Shown here: piece after piece, positions 15,734 to 24,117 of the stretch
Position numbering within the stretch: the first letter of the stretch is position 1
Layout: each line of letters begins with the position of its first letter
Source: G963674665 sp964609625
GTDB lineage: Bacteria > Desulfobacterota > Desulfovibrionia > Desulfovibrionales > Desulfovibrionaceae
Assembly (NCBI GenBank): GCA_964609625.1
Contig: CAZSRS010000017.1
Location: 17,282 to 81,281 of the forward strand
Length of the DNA: 64,000 bases
Reading direction: 5' to 3'
Program-made: the position numbers and the translations under genes
Notes under the pieces: model-generated
Told to the model about the DNA's origin: nothing
What the model saw: the letters and a program-made list of their open reading frames with translations, nothing else
Database searches by the model: none

Positions 15734-17878
15734 TTATGCCGGGAGCTTGAAGGCCCTGGCTTCGAAGCTTGCGAGTACGTCATCCATGCCGAGCTTTTTC
15801 ATGGTGGAGCGGGTCGGCAATCCCGTGGCCTCGTCCCAGCCCATGAGCTTGTAGTACTCGCTCTTGGCTGCCTCGAAATGCTCCTTGACCAGCGGCGGAT
15901 GCGGATGCTCGGCCGGTGGATAGGGGGGCAGCAGACGGGTGCTTTCAGGCGCGAAGAAATGCTCCGGCAGTTGGTCGTGCTCCGTACGCAGGTTGACGGG
16001 CGAACCACCGCCCCACTCCATTGCGGTGAGCAGCCGATGCATGATCCAGATCCTGGCGGCTCGGTTATTGAGCGTTTCCTGGGTCATCTTTTCCCCGGTC
16101 ACGTATTCGAAGAGCTTGTACTCCACGGAGATGTCGCCGGCATACTTGCGGTCCTCGCGACCGCTGGTCATGATCGGGAAGACCCAGTCACAGACAGGGA
16201 TACTGTCCTTGATGCAGGCGCGGTAATGGATGAACTGGCCGAGAATCGCGTTGGCCTTGGCCGATTTTTGGCCGTTCCAGACCAGGGGCACGTCGCGTTC
16301 GCGCCAGATGTCGCTGAGCCCGTTTTCCGCCACATCGTCGCCCCAATGTTGTTTGGCCACGGGCATGGCCTGCTCGAAGCTGAGACCGGTCCATTCCAGG
16401 AGGTTGGTCATGGAGTGACGGTTGGGGTCCCGGTTTTCCATAGCGAAGTTCAAGGCCCAGTAGTAGCCGTAGGTGCGTGGATCGTAATGGCCCGACATGC
16501 CCCAGCCGCCGTTGCCGCCCACGACGCCGCCCATGATGCCTTCCATGTTCTCGAAGGCCCTGACCCGCTCCGCGGCCTCTTTCAGGCCCTGTTTGTCGAG
16601 TTCCTGGGCAACGCGGTCCATGGCCCTGCGGAAACCTTCGGCCAGGCAGTCGCCAAGGAAACTCTGGCGATAGGCGATCATCCGCATCAGGGTTTCCAGG
16701 CCCACTTCTCCGAGATCGCCCTTGGGAGGATAGTGCCCCTTTTCCAGACCGGCCATGATTTCAGTCGTGACCAGGCCCTTGTCGTGCAGCAGCTGCAGAA
16801 TGCTTTTCCCCCCGATGGTTTCGTCTTGCAGATGCCAGACAAACTGGATCATGGGGAACATCTCGAAGGTGTCGATGCCGAGCTTGTTGGCGAGCTGGTT
16901 GGCCAGGAAGGTGGCCTTGTCCCTGTTGCCCATCCAAGAATAGAACCACTGTGTGCAGCTCACCTGCCCCCCGCCCATGCCGGGGACGTTCATGTAGGCG
17001 TAACACCCCTGGGGGCAGGAATAACAGGACTGTGACTTGATGTGGTATTCGTTGAGCCAGGGCGCGCAACTCTTGGTCTGGTCGAAGCGCAAGGCCTGCT
17101 TGTTGATGTCGCTGGGGTCGATATGCTTTTCGGTCCAGCTCAGGGGACCTGTGGACAGCGGGGTGGAGCCCAGCGGGCCGGGCTGGAATTCACGCACGCT
17201 CTTCACATACGCGATAAGTTCCTTCTTATGCGCGACCTGGACGCCGTTTTTACCCCGCACCGCGATGGCCTTGAGGTTCTTGGAGCCCATGACCGCGCCG
17301 AACCCGCCCTGTCCCGCGGCGTTGCCAATGCGGTGAATGATCGGGGAGATGCGCACGAGTCGTTCCCCGGAAGGACCGATGACGACGATTTGGGTGTCCT
17401 CGTCCTGGAGTTTCTGCTTGATCAGGTCCTGGGCGGCGAACGTGTCCTGCCCCCAGATGAATTCCGCGTCCTCGATACTGACCGTATCCCCGACAATGTT
17501 GATGAACACCGGCCGCTGGGCCTTGCCCTGGACGATCAGCGCATCGTAGCCGGCGAACTTGAGTTCGGCGCCCCAGTAACCACCGAAACCGCTTCTGGTC
17601 ACCAGGGGGTGCTTGGAGCCTGAAGCGTACACGTGCGGCGAGATGGAAACCACTTCCGATCTCCCGGTGGAGGGCGCGAAAGTTCCGGTCAGGGGGCCGG
17701 TGGCAAAGACCAGCCTGTTGTCCGGGCTGAAGGGGTCGGCGGTGGGCGCCTCGTCAAAGATGACCTTGTAGCCGAAGCCGATGCCGCCGGTATAGTCCAG
17801 GTATTTGGAAGTGTCTTCCGTTTCGATGGAACCGTTGTCCAGGTTCACCCGCAGTATTTTTCCAACCCATCCTTTCAT
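15734..17878 (-). CDS. aor: Aldehyde:ferredoxin oxidoreductase family tungsten/molybdopterin enzyme
   Basis: 714 residues. The start MKGWVGKILRVNLDNGSIET and text such as FATGPLTGTFAPSTGR, KHPLVTRSGFGGYWGAELKF and RIGNAAGQGGFGAVMGSKNL are AOR N-terminal domain hallmarks. The [4Fe-4S] ligands appear as CYSCPQGC (CxxCxxxC) around residue 285, with a later Cys in SIPVCDW. AORs reversibly oxidise aldehydes to acids using a bis-tungstopterin and ferredoxin. There is no signal peptide. It lies 21 nt downstream of the four-cluster ferredoxin gene, the likely electron partner, and is divergent from an Fe-alcohol dehydrogenase, which would supply aldehyde. Other AOR-superfamily branches (for example the benzoyl-CoA reductase-associated BamB) cannot be fully excluded. 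Confidence 0.93.
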   Translation of the reverse strand: MKGWVGKILRVNLDNGSIETEDTSKYLDYTGGIGFGYKVIFDEAPTADPFSPDNRLVFATGPLTGTFAPSTGRSEVVSISPHVYASGSKHPLVTRSGFGGYWGAELKFAGYDALIVQGKAQRPVFINIVGDTVSIEDAEFIWGQDTFAAQDLIKQKLQDEDTQIVVIGPSGERLVRISPIIHRIGNAAGQGGFGAVMGSKNLKAIAVRGKNGVQVAHKKELIAYVKSVREFQPGPLGSTPLSTGPLSWTEKHIDPSDINKQALRFDQTKSCAPWLNEYHIKSQSCYSCPQGCYAYMNVPGMGGGQVSCTQWFYSWMGNRDKATFLANQLANKLGIDTFEMFPMIQFVWHLQDETIGGKSILQLLHDKGLVTTEIMAGLEKGHYPPKGDLGEVGLETLMRMIAYRQSFLGDCLAEGFRRAMDRVAQELDKQGLKEAAERVRAFENMEGIMGGVVGGNGGWGMSGHYDPRTYGYYWALNFAMENRDPNRHSMTNLLEWTGLSFEQAMPVAKQHWGDDVAENGLSDIWRERDVPLVWNGQKSAKANAILGQFIHYRACIKDSIPVCDWVFPIMTSGREDRKYAGDISVEYKLFEYVTGEKMTQETLNNRAARIWIMHRLLTAMEWGGGSPVNLRTEHDQLPEHFFAPESTRLLPPYPPAEHPHPPLVKEHFEAAKSEYYKLMGWDEATGLPTRSTMKKLGMDDVLASFEARAFKLPA

Positions 17879-17899
17879 GGTCGTGACTCCTTTGAGTGC

Positions 17900-18562
17900 C
17901 TAGCGCAGCTGAATGAACTTGATGGCGTCCGCGGGACAGAACTTGACGCACTGTGGATCGCCGCCGCAGAGATCGCATTTGGAGAACTTGTTGCTTTCCT
18001 CGTTGTGCACGACCATGTCCCAGGGGCAGGCGGCAAAGCACTCGCCGCAGCCCTGGCACTTCGCGGGATCGATGATCCGCGCCCCGGTTTCCTTGTCCAG
18101 CACCAGGGCGTCCCATTCGCAGGCCAGATAGCAGTCGGCCATGTTGCACTGCCGGCAGGTATCGGGCATGGCGCAGAGCATGGACAGCGACTTCGTGGGA
18201 TCGTAGTTCGTCCGGATGCGACTCAACGCCGGACGGCACACATCGTCGTGCGAAAGCGAGCAGATGATTTCACAGGTCCTGCAACCCACGCATGTCGTGG
18301 GATCCGTGGTCAGCCACGCCCTGGCATTGGGCAACTGCTCGGGAGTGATGTTTCTGTTGTAATGTTTGGGGTTGAAATTCTTGGGTGCGGCAAAGGTATT
18401 GCTCACCGCCACTGTCCCCACGGCCACCTGGATGCCCAGAATCCCCAGCATCTTGCGGCGGGAGATCAGCATACCCGACTTTTCTGGAGCTTCCTTGTGG
18501 CCACCGGCCTGGGTATCCGCCCCGCCGGACGCCTGCGACGACTTGTGTGCGTGCGTGCTCAC
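17900..18562 (-). CDS. Four-cluster 4Fe-4S ferredoxin with Tat-like motif, probable AOR partner
   Basis: 220 residues from a GTG at 18560-18562, with GGAGG 6 nt upstream. Four cysteine groups are visible: CVGCRTCEIIC, CRQCNMADCYLAC, CQGCGECFAACP and CDLCGGDPQCVKFC, the pattern of DmsB/PhsB-type electron-transfer subunits. Residues about 34-60 (ISRRKMLGILGIQVAVGTVA) look like a Tat signal, but it is preceded by an unusual 33-residue hydrophilic extension. If exported it would be periplasmic while the AOR has no signal, so either AOR is carried out with it or the motif is vestigial. Directly upstream and 21 nt from AOR. Confidence 0.9.
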   Translation of the reverse strand: MSTHAHKSSQASGGADTQAGGHKEAPEKSGMLISRRKMLGILGIQVAVGTVAVSNTFAAPKNFNPKHYNRNITPEQLPNARAWLTTDPTTCVGCRTCEIICSLSHDDVCRPALSRIRTNYDPTKSLSMLCAMPDTCRQCNMADCYLACEWDALVLDKETGARIIDPAKCQGCGECFAACPWDMVVHNEESNKFSKCDLCGGDPQCVKFCPADAIKFIQLR

Positions 18563-19193
18563 GACAGCCTCCTTTTCCTGAATAGATCATTTGGGAGTGA
18601 ACCTGCCCCCGGAGAGAGCAAAATGGAGACCAGGAACACAAAACGCGGCAAATCCGTAACCGGACACCGTTGCCCGGCAAGGCGAAAGGCCTTTCCACAG
18701 GCCCTGATCCCGCCTGCGGACGGAAGTTTTCATCGCGTGTATTCGGGTGTACAAGGCAAGCTCGAAGACGACAGCGCCGGGGCAGGATGCCCCAATCCCC
18801 GGCAAAGAGTGGGGCGGAATGCCCCTCATGGACATTAAGACAACGATCCCTGACGGTTACGCATAGACCGCCCCTCGCCGCGCAACGGTAGGCCTCCGCA
18901 ACGCCAGCGCCTCGACGCGCGCGTCCACCATCAGGCGGCGCGGGACGCGGATACACAGGGGAGGGGGAAGCATGCCTCGTCTTGGCCTGCCACCCGTGCG
19001 GGCCAACGCCGAAGCGCTCCCCCCGCCACACAGGATTTCACCGGTGCCGTGCCGGGAGGTCTTGGAGCGGTTCTTGTATGCTTGGGAGAGAAACACGCAC
19101 CGGCCACGATCCGCGCCCCGAAGGCGGCCCCCACGTGTGAGGGGCGTGACGGATACTCGCGGCGGCTGCTACTACAGCAAGGAGCCGAACGAC
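18563..19193. other. Divergent intergenic region between ferredoxin/AOR and alcohol dehydrogenase genes
   Basis: About 630 bp, GC-rich. It carries a sigma-54-like element for the minus operon (annotated separately). For the plus-strand dehydrogenase I found no element with the strict GG-N10-GC spacing. Open frames on both strands here (for example 18587-18835 minus) start without ribosome-binding sites and resemble no family, so I do not call them. Binding sites for the NtrC-type regulator should lie here. Confidence 0.5.
18617..18632 (-). promoter_or_regulatory. Sigma-54-like -24/-12 promoter of ferredoxin-AOR operon
   Basis: On the minus strand the element reads TGGTCTCCATTTTGCT: the GG and GC are 10 nt apart and both TGG and TTGCT of the consensus TGGCAC-N5-TTGCW are kept. 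The predicted start near 18606 leaves a leader of about 44 nt before the GTG. A sigma-54 activator of NtrC type is encoded nearby (21553-22965), which supports use of this promoter. Confidence 0.65.
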
Positions 19194-20336
19194 ATGGACA
19201 TTTTCAAGTATACTGTCCCGGAAATCATCTTTGGCCGCGGTAGCCTGAAATACGCGGGAATCTGCGCGCAAAGGCTGGGGGCCTCGAAGATCTTCGTGGT
19301 CTCCGATCCCGGTGTCGCCGAGGCAGGCTGGGTCGAGAAGCTGTTCGAGATCCTCCGCGGCGAGCACCTCGACTTCGTGTACTACGACAACGTGCTGGCC
19401 AATCCCCGCGACTTTCAGGTCCACGAGGGCGTGGAACTCTACAGGAAAACCAACGCGGACGTGGTCCTGGCCCTTGGGGGCGGCAGCCCCATGGACACGG
19501 CCAAGGCCGTTGCCCTGCTGGCCAGCAACGGCGGCAGGATCAGGGACTACGAAGGCGCCAACCTGGTGAAAAAGCCCCTCCCCCCCATGGTCTTCATCCC
19601 CACGACCATGGGTAGCGAATCGAACATCTCCCAGTTCACAGTCATCACCGATGTGGAGCGCCGCCTGAAGATGACCCTGATCAGCCGCACCCTGGTGCCC
19701 AACATCTCCATCACCGATCCACTCCTGCTCGGCACCCTGACCAGAGACCTGATCATCCCCCCGCTCTTCGATTCCCTGGCCCACGCCGTGGAATCCTATG
19801 TCTCGCCCATCGCGAACATGTTCACCGAGGTACAAAGCCTCAAGGGCCTGGACATGCTCATACGGCATCTGCGCCCGGCCCTGGAGACCCTGAACATCGA
19901 CGACCTGGAGCAGTTGGCCGTTGCCGGCACGTTTTCCGGCATGGCCTTCACCAACGCCAGCGTCGGGCTGGGGCATGCCCTGGCCCATGCCCTCGGAGGC
20001 ATGTACGACGTGGTGCACGGCATTGCCCACGCCCTGCTCCTGCCGCATGTCATGCGCTACAATCTGACGGCATGCCCGGAGAAAATGGCGCGGGTGGGCA
20101 GGATCATCATCGGCGGCGAGGGGAATAACAACGAAGGCACCGCCCTTGCCGGCATCGAACGACTGGAACGTCTGCGTGACGAGATCGGCACTCCGGCACG
20201 ACTCCGGGACATTCTTCCGGACAAGACCATGCTGCCACAGATGAGCAGAAACGCCGTCAACGACACCTGTCTGTTGACAAATCCCCGCCCCGCCACATGG
20301 AAGGACATCCTGAACATCTATTACGAGGCTTGGTAA
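19194..20336 (+). CDS. Iron-containing alcohol dehydrogenase
   Basis: 380 residues from the ATG at 19194, with AAGGAG 9 nt upstream; the open frame continues 5' but lacks a second good start. Fe-ADH hallmarks: VVLALGGGSPMDTAKAVALL (nucleotide binding), VFIPTTMGSESNISQFTVI, and metal-binding residues in FDSLAHAVESYVS, VGLGHALAHALGG and HGIAHALLLPHVMRYN. It interconverts an alcohol and aldehyde with NAD(P). Its product would be a substrate for the divergent AOR, so the pair could oxidise an alcohol to a carboxylate. It overlaps the sensor kinase start by 1 nt (TAATG), making a dehydrogenase-kinase-regulator operon. Confidence 0.94.
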   Translation: MDIFKYTVPEIIFGRGSLKYAGICAQRLGASKIFVVSDPGVAEAGWVEKLFEILRGEHLDFVYYDNVLANPRDFQVHEGVELYRKTNADVVLALGGGSPMDTAKAVALLASNGGRIRDYEGANLVKKPLPPMVFIPTTMGSESNISQFTVITDVERRLKMTLISRTLVPNISITDPLLLGTLTRDLIIPPLFDSLAHAVESYVSPIANMFTEVQSLKGLDMLIRHLRPALETLNIDDLEQLAVAGTFSGMAFTNASVGLGHALAHALGGMYDVVHGIAHALLLPHVMRYNLTACPEKMARVGRIIIGGEGNNNEGTALAGIERLERLRDEIGTPARLRDILPDKTMLPQMSRNAVNDTCLLTNPRPATWKDILNIYYEAW

Positions 20337-21544
20337 TGGCACGCTTGACCTGCATCGAGGACATCATCGGAATCGAGTCCATCAAACTCGGCTTTTTCAA
20401 GGAAATGCAGAAGACCATCAGGGAACTGCAAGCCTCCAACATCGCGCTCGAACAGAAACGACAGGATGTGCAGGCCATCCTCGACGGCATCCCCGATGTC
20501 ATGGCCGTGCTCTCCCTGGACTACGCCCTCCTCTCCGTGAACAATGCGTTCTACGGCACCTACGGCATCGAGGACCCTTGCGGCAAACCGTGCTATCAGG
20601 TCTTCAAGGAGCAGCAGGTGCCCTGCTCCCCCTGCCCCCTGGTCATGGCCAGGGAGGGGGCCTGCAGGGTATGCCGCCATCTGCAGATCGTGACCATCAA
20701 GGGCGAGAAACGGCAGTTGGAGTGCACGGCCTCGCTCATGCGGGACGCCCTTGGCAAGCCCTCCAAGGTGGTGCTCCTACAGCGGGACGTTACCCTGGAA
20801 AAACAATACCAGGCAAAGTATTTCCAGGCCGAGAAAATGGCCACCATCGGTGTCCTGGCCGAAGGCGTGGCCCATGAAATCAACAATCCCCTGACCAGCA
20901 TCAGTGGTTTTACCGAGGCCCTGACCATGCGCCTGGAAAGGCTCGGCCATTGCCTGACACCGGACGCCGCATGCGACGAACTGCTGGGCAGTTTCAGCGA
21001 CTATCTTGAAACCATCCTCATGGAGTGCAACAGGTGCTCGGAAATCGTCCAAAACCTGTTGACGTTCGGGCACAGGAAAGTCAGCGCCCTTTCCAATGTG
21101 AATCTCAACAACATTGTCACAAACTGCCTCAAGCTGCTGCATCCAAGGTTGTCCCAGTTGCCGCCCGGCATCATCACCCTGCGCCTGTCCGAGGTGGAAC
21201 CCTGTGTGCTGGGGCATCCCGGCGAGTTGATGCAGGTGGTGCTCAACCTCGTGCTCAACGCGCTCTACGCGGTCAAGGACGCCGGAGAGATCGTCGTGAG
21301 CACCAACGTCGCGGGCAGCATGGCCATGCTCGAGGTCATGGACAGCGGTGAAGGCATCCCGAAAGAGCACCTGGACAAGCTCTTCGAACCCTTCTTCACC
21401 ACCAAGCCCGCGGGGCAGGGTATCGGTATCGGGCTTTCCTCCTGCTACAACATCATCAAGAAGCACGGCGGCGAAATCTCCGTCGAAAGCAGCTTCGGGC
21501 AGGGAGCGGTCTTCGAGGTCATCCTGCCGCTCCTGGTCGAGTAG
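20336..21544 (+). CDS. PAS-domain sensor histidine kinase (NtrB-like)
   Basis: 402 residues. No membrane segment is seen, so it is probably cytoplasmic. A coiled N terminus leads to a PAS domain (about 40-150) that contains the Cys-rich run CGKPCYQVFKEQQVPCSPCP; such PAS domains may bind a metal or Fe-S cluster, which is inference. Dimerisation/phosphoacceptor region LAEGVAHEINNPLTSISGF has the His near residue 180; the ATPase region has NLVLNALYAVKDAGE, DSGEGIPKEHLDKLFEPFF and GIGIGLSSCYNIIKKHGG. The response regulator starts 8 nt downstream, so they form a two-component pair. It likely senses redox or substrate status for the alcohol/aldehyde operons. Confidence 0.93.
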   Translation: MARLTCIEDIIGIESIKLGFFKEMQKTIRELQASNIALEQKRQDVQAILDGIPDVMAVLSLDYALLSVNNAFYGTYGIEDPCGKPCYQVFKEQQVPCSPCPLVMAREGACRVCRHLQIVTIKGEKRQLECTASLMRDALGKPSKVVLLQRDVTLEKQYQAKYFQAEKMATIGVLAEGVAHEINNPLTSISGFTEALTMRLERLGHCLTPDAACDELLGSFSDYLETILMECNRCSEIVQNLLTFGHRKVSALSNVNLNNIVTNCLKLLHPRLSQLPPGIITLRLSEVEPCVLGHPGELMQVVLNLVLNALYAVKDAGEIVVSTNVAGSMAMLEVMDSGEGIPKEHLDKLFEPFFTTKPAGQGIGIGLSSCYNIIKKHGGEISVESSFGQGAVFEVILPLLVE

Positions 21545-21552
21545 AGGCGGTC

Positions 21553-22965
21553 ATGCACACACAAGAACCGATCCGCATCCTGGTCGTGGACGACGAACCT
21601 TCCATCTGCAAGCTCGCCAAGAAGGAGATGGCCTTGCCCAACCGGGTGGTCAGTACAGCCATGTCCGCGGCCCAGGCCCTGAAACTCGTGGCGCAGCAGG
21701 ATTTCGACGTCATCGTGCTCGACGTCCGCCTGCCGGACGGCAACGGCCTCGATCTGCTGGAGCGGTTCCGGGAATCCCTGCCCGACGTGGAGGTCATCAT
21801 GATCACGGGGTACTCCGAGGTGGCCGTCGCCGTGGAGGCCATGCGCATGGGCGCCTATGACTACATCATGAAGCCCTTTTCCCTGGAGCGGATGAACCTC
21901 GTGATCGGGCGCGCCTATCAACGCACTCTGCTGCAAAAGGAAGTCCGCCTGCTACGAAGGAACAAGGCGGTCGGCACCTTGCCCACACCCATCGGTCAAT
22001 CCGCCGCCATGCAGCGTGTCCAGTACTTGGTGGACAAGGTCGCCCCCACCAGGACACCTGTGCTGATCACCGGGGAAAGCGGCGTGGGCAAGAACGTCAT
22101 CGTCAACCAGCTGCACGCCAAAAGCACCCGCGCGGACAAACCGCTCATTGTCAAGAACTGCGGCGCGTTCAACAAGGAACTCCTGCGCAGCGAACTCTTC
22201 GGCCACCGCAAGGGCGCGTTCACCGGAGCCGTGGAATCCAGCGACGGCCTGTTGGCCCTGGCCAACAACGCCTCCCTCTTTTTCGACGAGGTGGGCGAAC
22301 TCTCCCTCGAGGTGCAGTCACTGCTGCTCCGCGTTCTGGAATCGCAGAAGTACAGGCGCGTGGGCGAGAAAGAGGAGCGCGGGGTGGATGTCCGCTTCTT
22401 TTTCGCCACCAACCGCGACCTTGCCAGGGAAGTGGATGCGGGGCGCTTTCACGAGGCCCTGTTCCACCGGCTCAATGTCTTTCGCATCGACATCCCCCCC
22501 TTGCGAGAGCGCAAGGAGGACATTCCCGCTCTGCTGGAGTACTTCCTCGGGCACCTCTACCTCGATCGCCCCCCGTATAGGTTATCCCGCCAGGCGATGC
22601 AGTGCCTCATGTCCTATGATTGGCCGGGCAACGTGCGCGAACTGCGCAACGTCATCGAACGCGGCGTCATCCTGGCGGAAAACGACCTGATCACCCTGCA
22701 ATGCCTACCCATGGACATTGCCAAATGCCTGGACGACTCCGTGGGCTGCGCCCCCTTCCCTTCCCTGGAAAAGCAGGAAAAGCAGTTCATCATGCGGGTG
22801 TTGGAATACGTGGGGGGGAACAGAACCCGGGCAGCGGAGATCCTCGGGATCGACAGAAAGACCCTCTACCGCAAGCTCAAGGCCTATGGCCTGGAGCAAC
22901 TGAGCCCCCAAGGTACAATGCAGGACTCCCGAGGCGGGGACTCCTGCCAAGACCTCATGCTGTGA
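21553..22965 (+). CDS. Sigma-54-dependent response regulator (NtrC type)
   Basis: 470 residues. Receiver domain residues about 8-120 with phospho-Asp in VIVLDVRLPDG, AAA+ activator domain from about 145 with Walker A GESGVGKN, sigma-54 contact loop ELFGHRKGAFTGA, and SLFFDEVGELSL, then a C-terminal Fis-type HTH (NRTRAAEILGIDRKTLYRKL). Phosphorylated by the preceding kinase, it should drive sigma-54 promoters. The minus-strand element at 18617-18632 is the clearest local target. It is probably co-transcribed with the alcohol dehydrogenase. Confidence 0.95.
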   Translation: MHTQEPIRILVVDDEPSICKLAKKEMALPNRVVSTAMSAAQALKLVAQQDFDVIVLDVRLPDGNGLDLLERFRESLPDVEVIMITGYSEVAVAVEAMRMGAYDYIMKPFSLERMNLVIGRAYQRTLLQKEVRLLRRNKAVGTLPTPIGQSAAMQRVQYLVDKVAPTRTPVLITGESGVGKNVIVNQLHAKSTRADKPLIVKNCGAFNKELLRSELFGHRKGAFTGAVESSDGLLALANNASLFFDEVGELSLEVQSLLLRVLESQKYRRVGEKEERGVDVRFFFATNRDLAREVDAGRFHEALFHRLNVFRIDIPPLRERKEDIPALLEYFLGHLYLDRPPYRLSRQAMQCLMSYDWPGNVRELRNVIERGVILAENDLITLQCLPMDIAKCLDDSVGCAPFPSLEKQEKQFIMRVLEYVGGNRTRAAEILGIDRKTLYRKLKAYGLEQLSPQGTMQDSRGGDSCQDLML

Positions 22966-22978
22966 TGTCCAACCAACA

Positions 22979-23014
22979 AGAGCGGTATATTTTTTAAAAA
23001 GGGTAACCCGCTCT
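22979..23014. repeat. Inverted repeat between convergent genes, possible terminator
   Basis: AGAGCGG (22979-22985) and CCGCTCT (23008-23014) form a 7-bp stem with a 22-nt AT-rich loop containing T6 and A5 runs. It sits between the response regulator stop and the stop of the convergent TSUP gene. The loop length is unusual for an intrinsic terminator. Confidence 0.35.
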
Positions 23015-23969
23015 AGAGCAACCCGAAGAAGTCATTCAAGTATTTCAGTGCCGTATACACAACGATGACGGCCAACATCCACTTGATGACCTTTGCGGGC
23101 ACGAACTTCTGGCAGCGCGCGCCGAGGTACATGCCCGCCATGCCGCCGATGCCGAAAAGAATGCCCAGCGTCCAGTCCGGCGCCACGGACATTTCCGGAT
23201 ACAGAGGCGCGATTGCCTGGAAGAAGAGCACACCGGCGATTGACGTCACGAAAGTGCCCATGAGTGCCGCGCCGGCCACCGTATAGACGGGGAGGTGGTA
23301 GAAGGTGACGAAGAAGGGCGCGATGATGGACCCGCCCCCAATGCCGTAAATCCCGCCGATAATGCCCACGATGAAGCTCAGGCTGAATATCCCCAGGGTC
23401 TTGACCGTGAAGGACTCGCCGTAGAACTCGTAGCTGAGTTCCGCCATGCTGAACTTGAGCACACGCACGGCTGGCAGTGTGCCCCCCGCCGCGGATGCGG
23501 CTTTCTTTCGATGTTCCATGACCAATTTCTGGAACTTCTTCTCTGCCGAAGCCTTGTCCTGCCCCGGCGCCTTTTTCTTGAGCATGTCGTAGATCATCCG
23601 GCAGCCGATGTAGAGCAGCACGCCCGCGGCGAAGAGCTTGAAGTTCTTCGGATCAGGGAGGTATTTGATCCTGACGATGGCGCCGATGAGCACGCCGGGC
23701 AGGGTGGCCACGATCACGACCAGGGTCAGGGGCCAGACCATCCGCCCCTCCCGGAGGTAACGATACACACCACTGGGTATGCCGATGACGTTGAAGAGAT
23801 GGTTCGTGGCGCTGACCGAAGGGTTGGTGAAGCCAAGGAAACTCATCTGGAACGGCAGGAGCAGAAAGGCTCCGGACACGCCCCCCATTGAAGTGAAAAA
23901 CGATATCCCCAAGGCCACCAGGGGTGGAACCCAGGGGGAGACCTCGATCCCGGCTGTTGGGAAAAACAT
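23013..23969 (-). CDS. TSUP (TauE/SafE) family transporter, probable TunR target
   Basis: 318 residues, multipass inner-membrane protein. The paired TSUP modules are visible: LVALGISFFTSMGGVSGAFL at the N terminus and SLSFIVGIIGGIYGIGGGSI in the second half, each a GxxGG-type loop, with a cytoplasmic Lys-rich loop (about 135-165) between. TSUP proteins export sulfite, sulfonates or other oxyanions; in sulfate reducers, TSUP genes repressed by TunR are thought to handle tungstate or molybdate. A GGAGG lies just before the ATG. It is divergent from tunR, 148 bp apart, and the operator candidate lies in the gap. Confidence 0.9.
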   Translation of the reverse strand: MFFPTAGIEVSPWVPPLVALGISFFTSMGGVSGAFLLLPFQMSFLGFTNPSVSATNHLFNVIGIPSGVYRYLREGRMVWPLTLVVIVATLPGVLIGAIVRIKYLPDPKNFKLFAAGVLLYIGCRMIYDMLKKKAPGQDKASAEKKFQKLVMEHRKKAASAAGGTLPAVRVLKFSMAELSYEFYGESFTVKTLGIFSLSFIVGIIGGIYGIGGGSIIAPFFVTFYHLPVYTVAGAALMGTFVTSIAGVLFFQAIAPLYPEMSVAPDWTLGILFGIGGMAGMYLGARCQKFVPAKVIKWMLAVIVVYTALKYLNDFFGLL

Positions 23970-23990
23970 GAGGGCCTCCGTGGTTCAATG

Positions 23991-24029
23991 TACACTGTCA
24001 CGATTTCACTTAATTTCGTGTCACTGTCC
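23991..24029. promoter_or_regulatory. Candidate TunR operator, inverted pair of half-sites
   Basis: TGTCACGA (23996-24003) and TCGTGTCA (24016-24023) are inverted copies (7 of 8 positions pair) separated by 12 bp, making a site of about 30 bp that resembles the two-armed sites of Xer recombinases. CACTGTC also occurs as a direct repeat at 23993 and 24022. A further related stretch on the minus strand (24088-24102, GTTTCGTTACTGG-like) is nearer the tunR start. Published TunR sites are about 30 bp; the match is inference from this pattern. Confidence 0.55.
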
Positions 24030-24117
24030 CAAGAATCGGCCTGGATGTCAACAAATAATTACGCTAGAATCACATGCAGCAGCACTACCAGTAACGAAAC
24101 GTGTCCGTGAGGAACGC

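Noticed and set aside
18587..18835. 82-codon minus frame upstream of the ferredoxin gene
   Set aside because: No ribosome-binding site, no domain, and it covers the sigma-54-like element.
19040..19090. GG...GC pairs upstream of the alcohol dehydrogenase as a sigma-54 promoter
   Set aside because: Spacing was 9 or 11-12, not 10, so the dehydrogenase promoter is not assigned.
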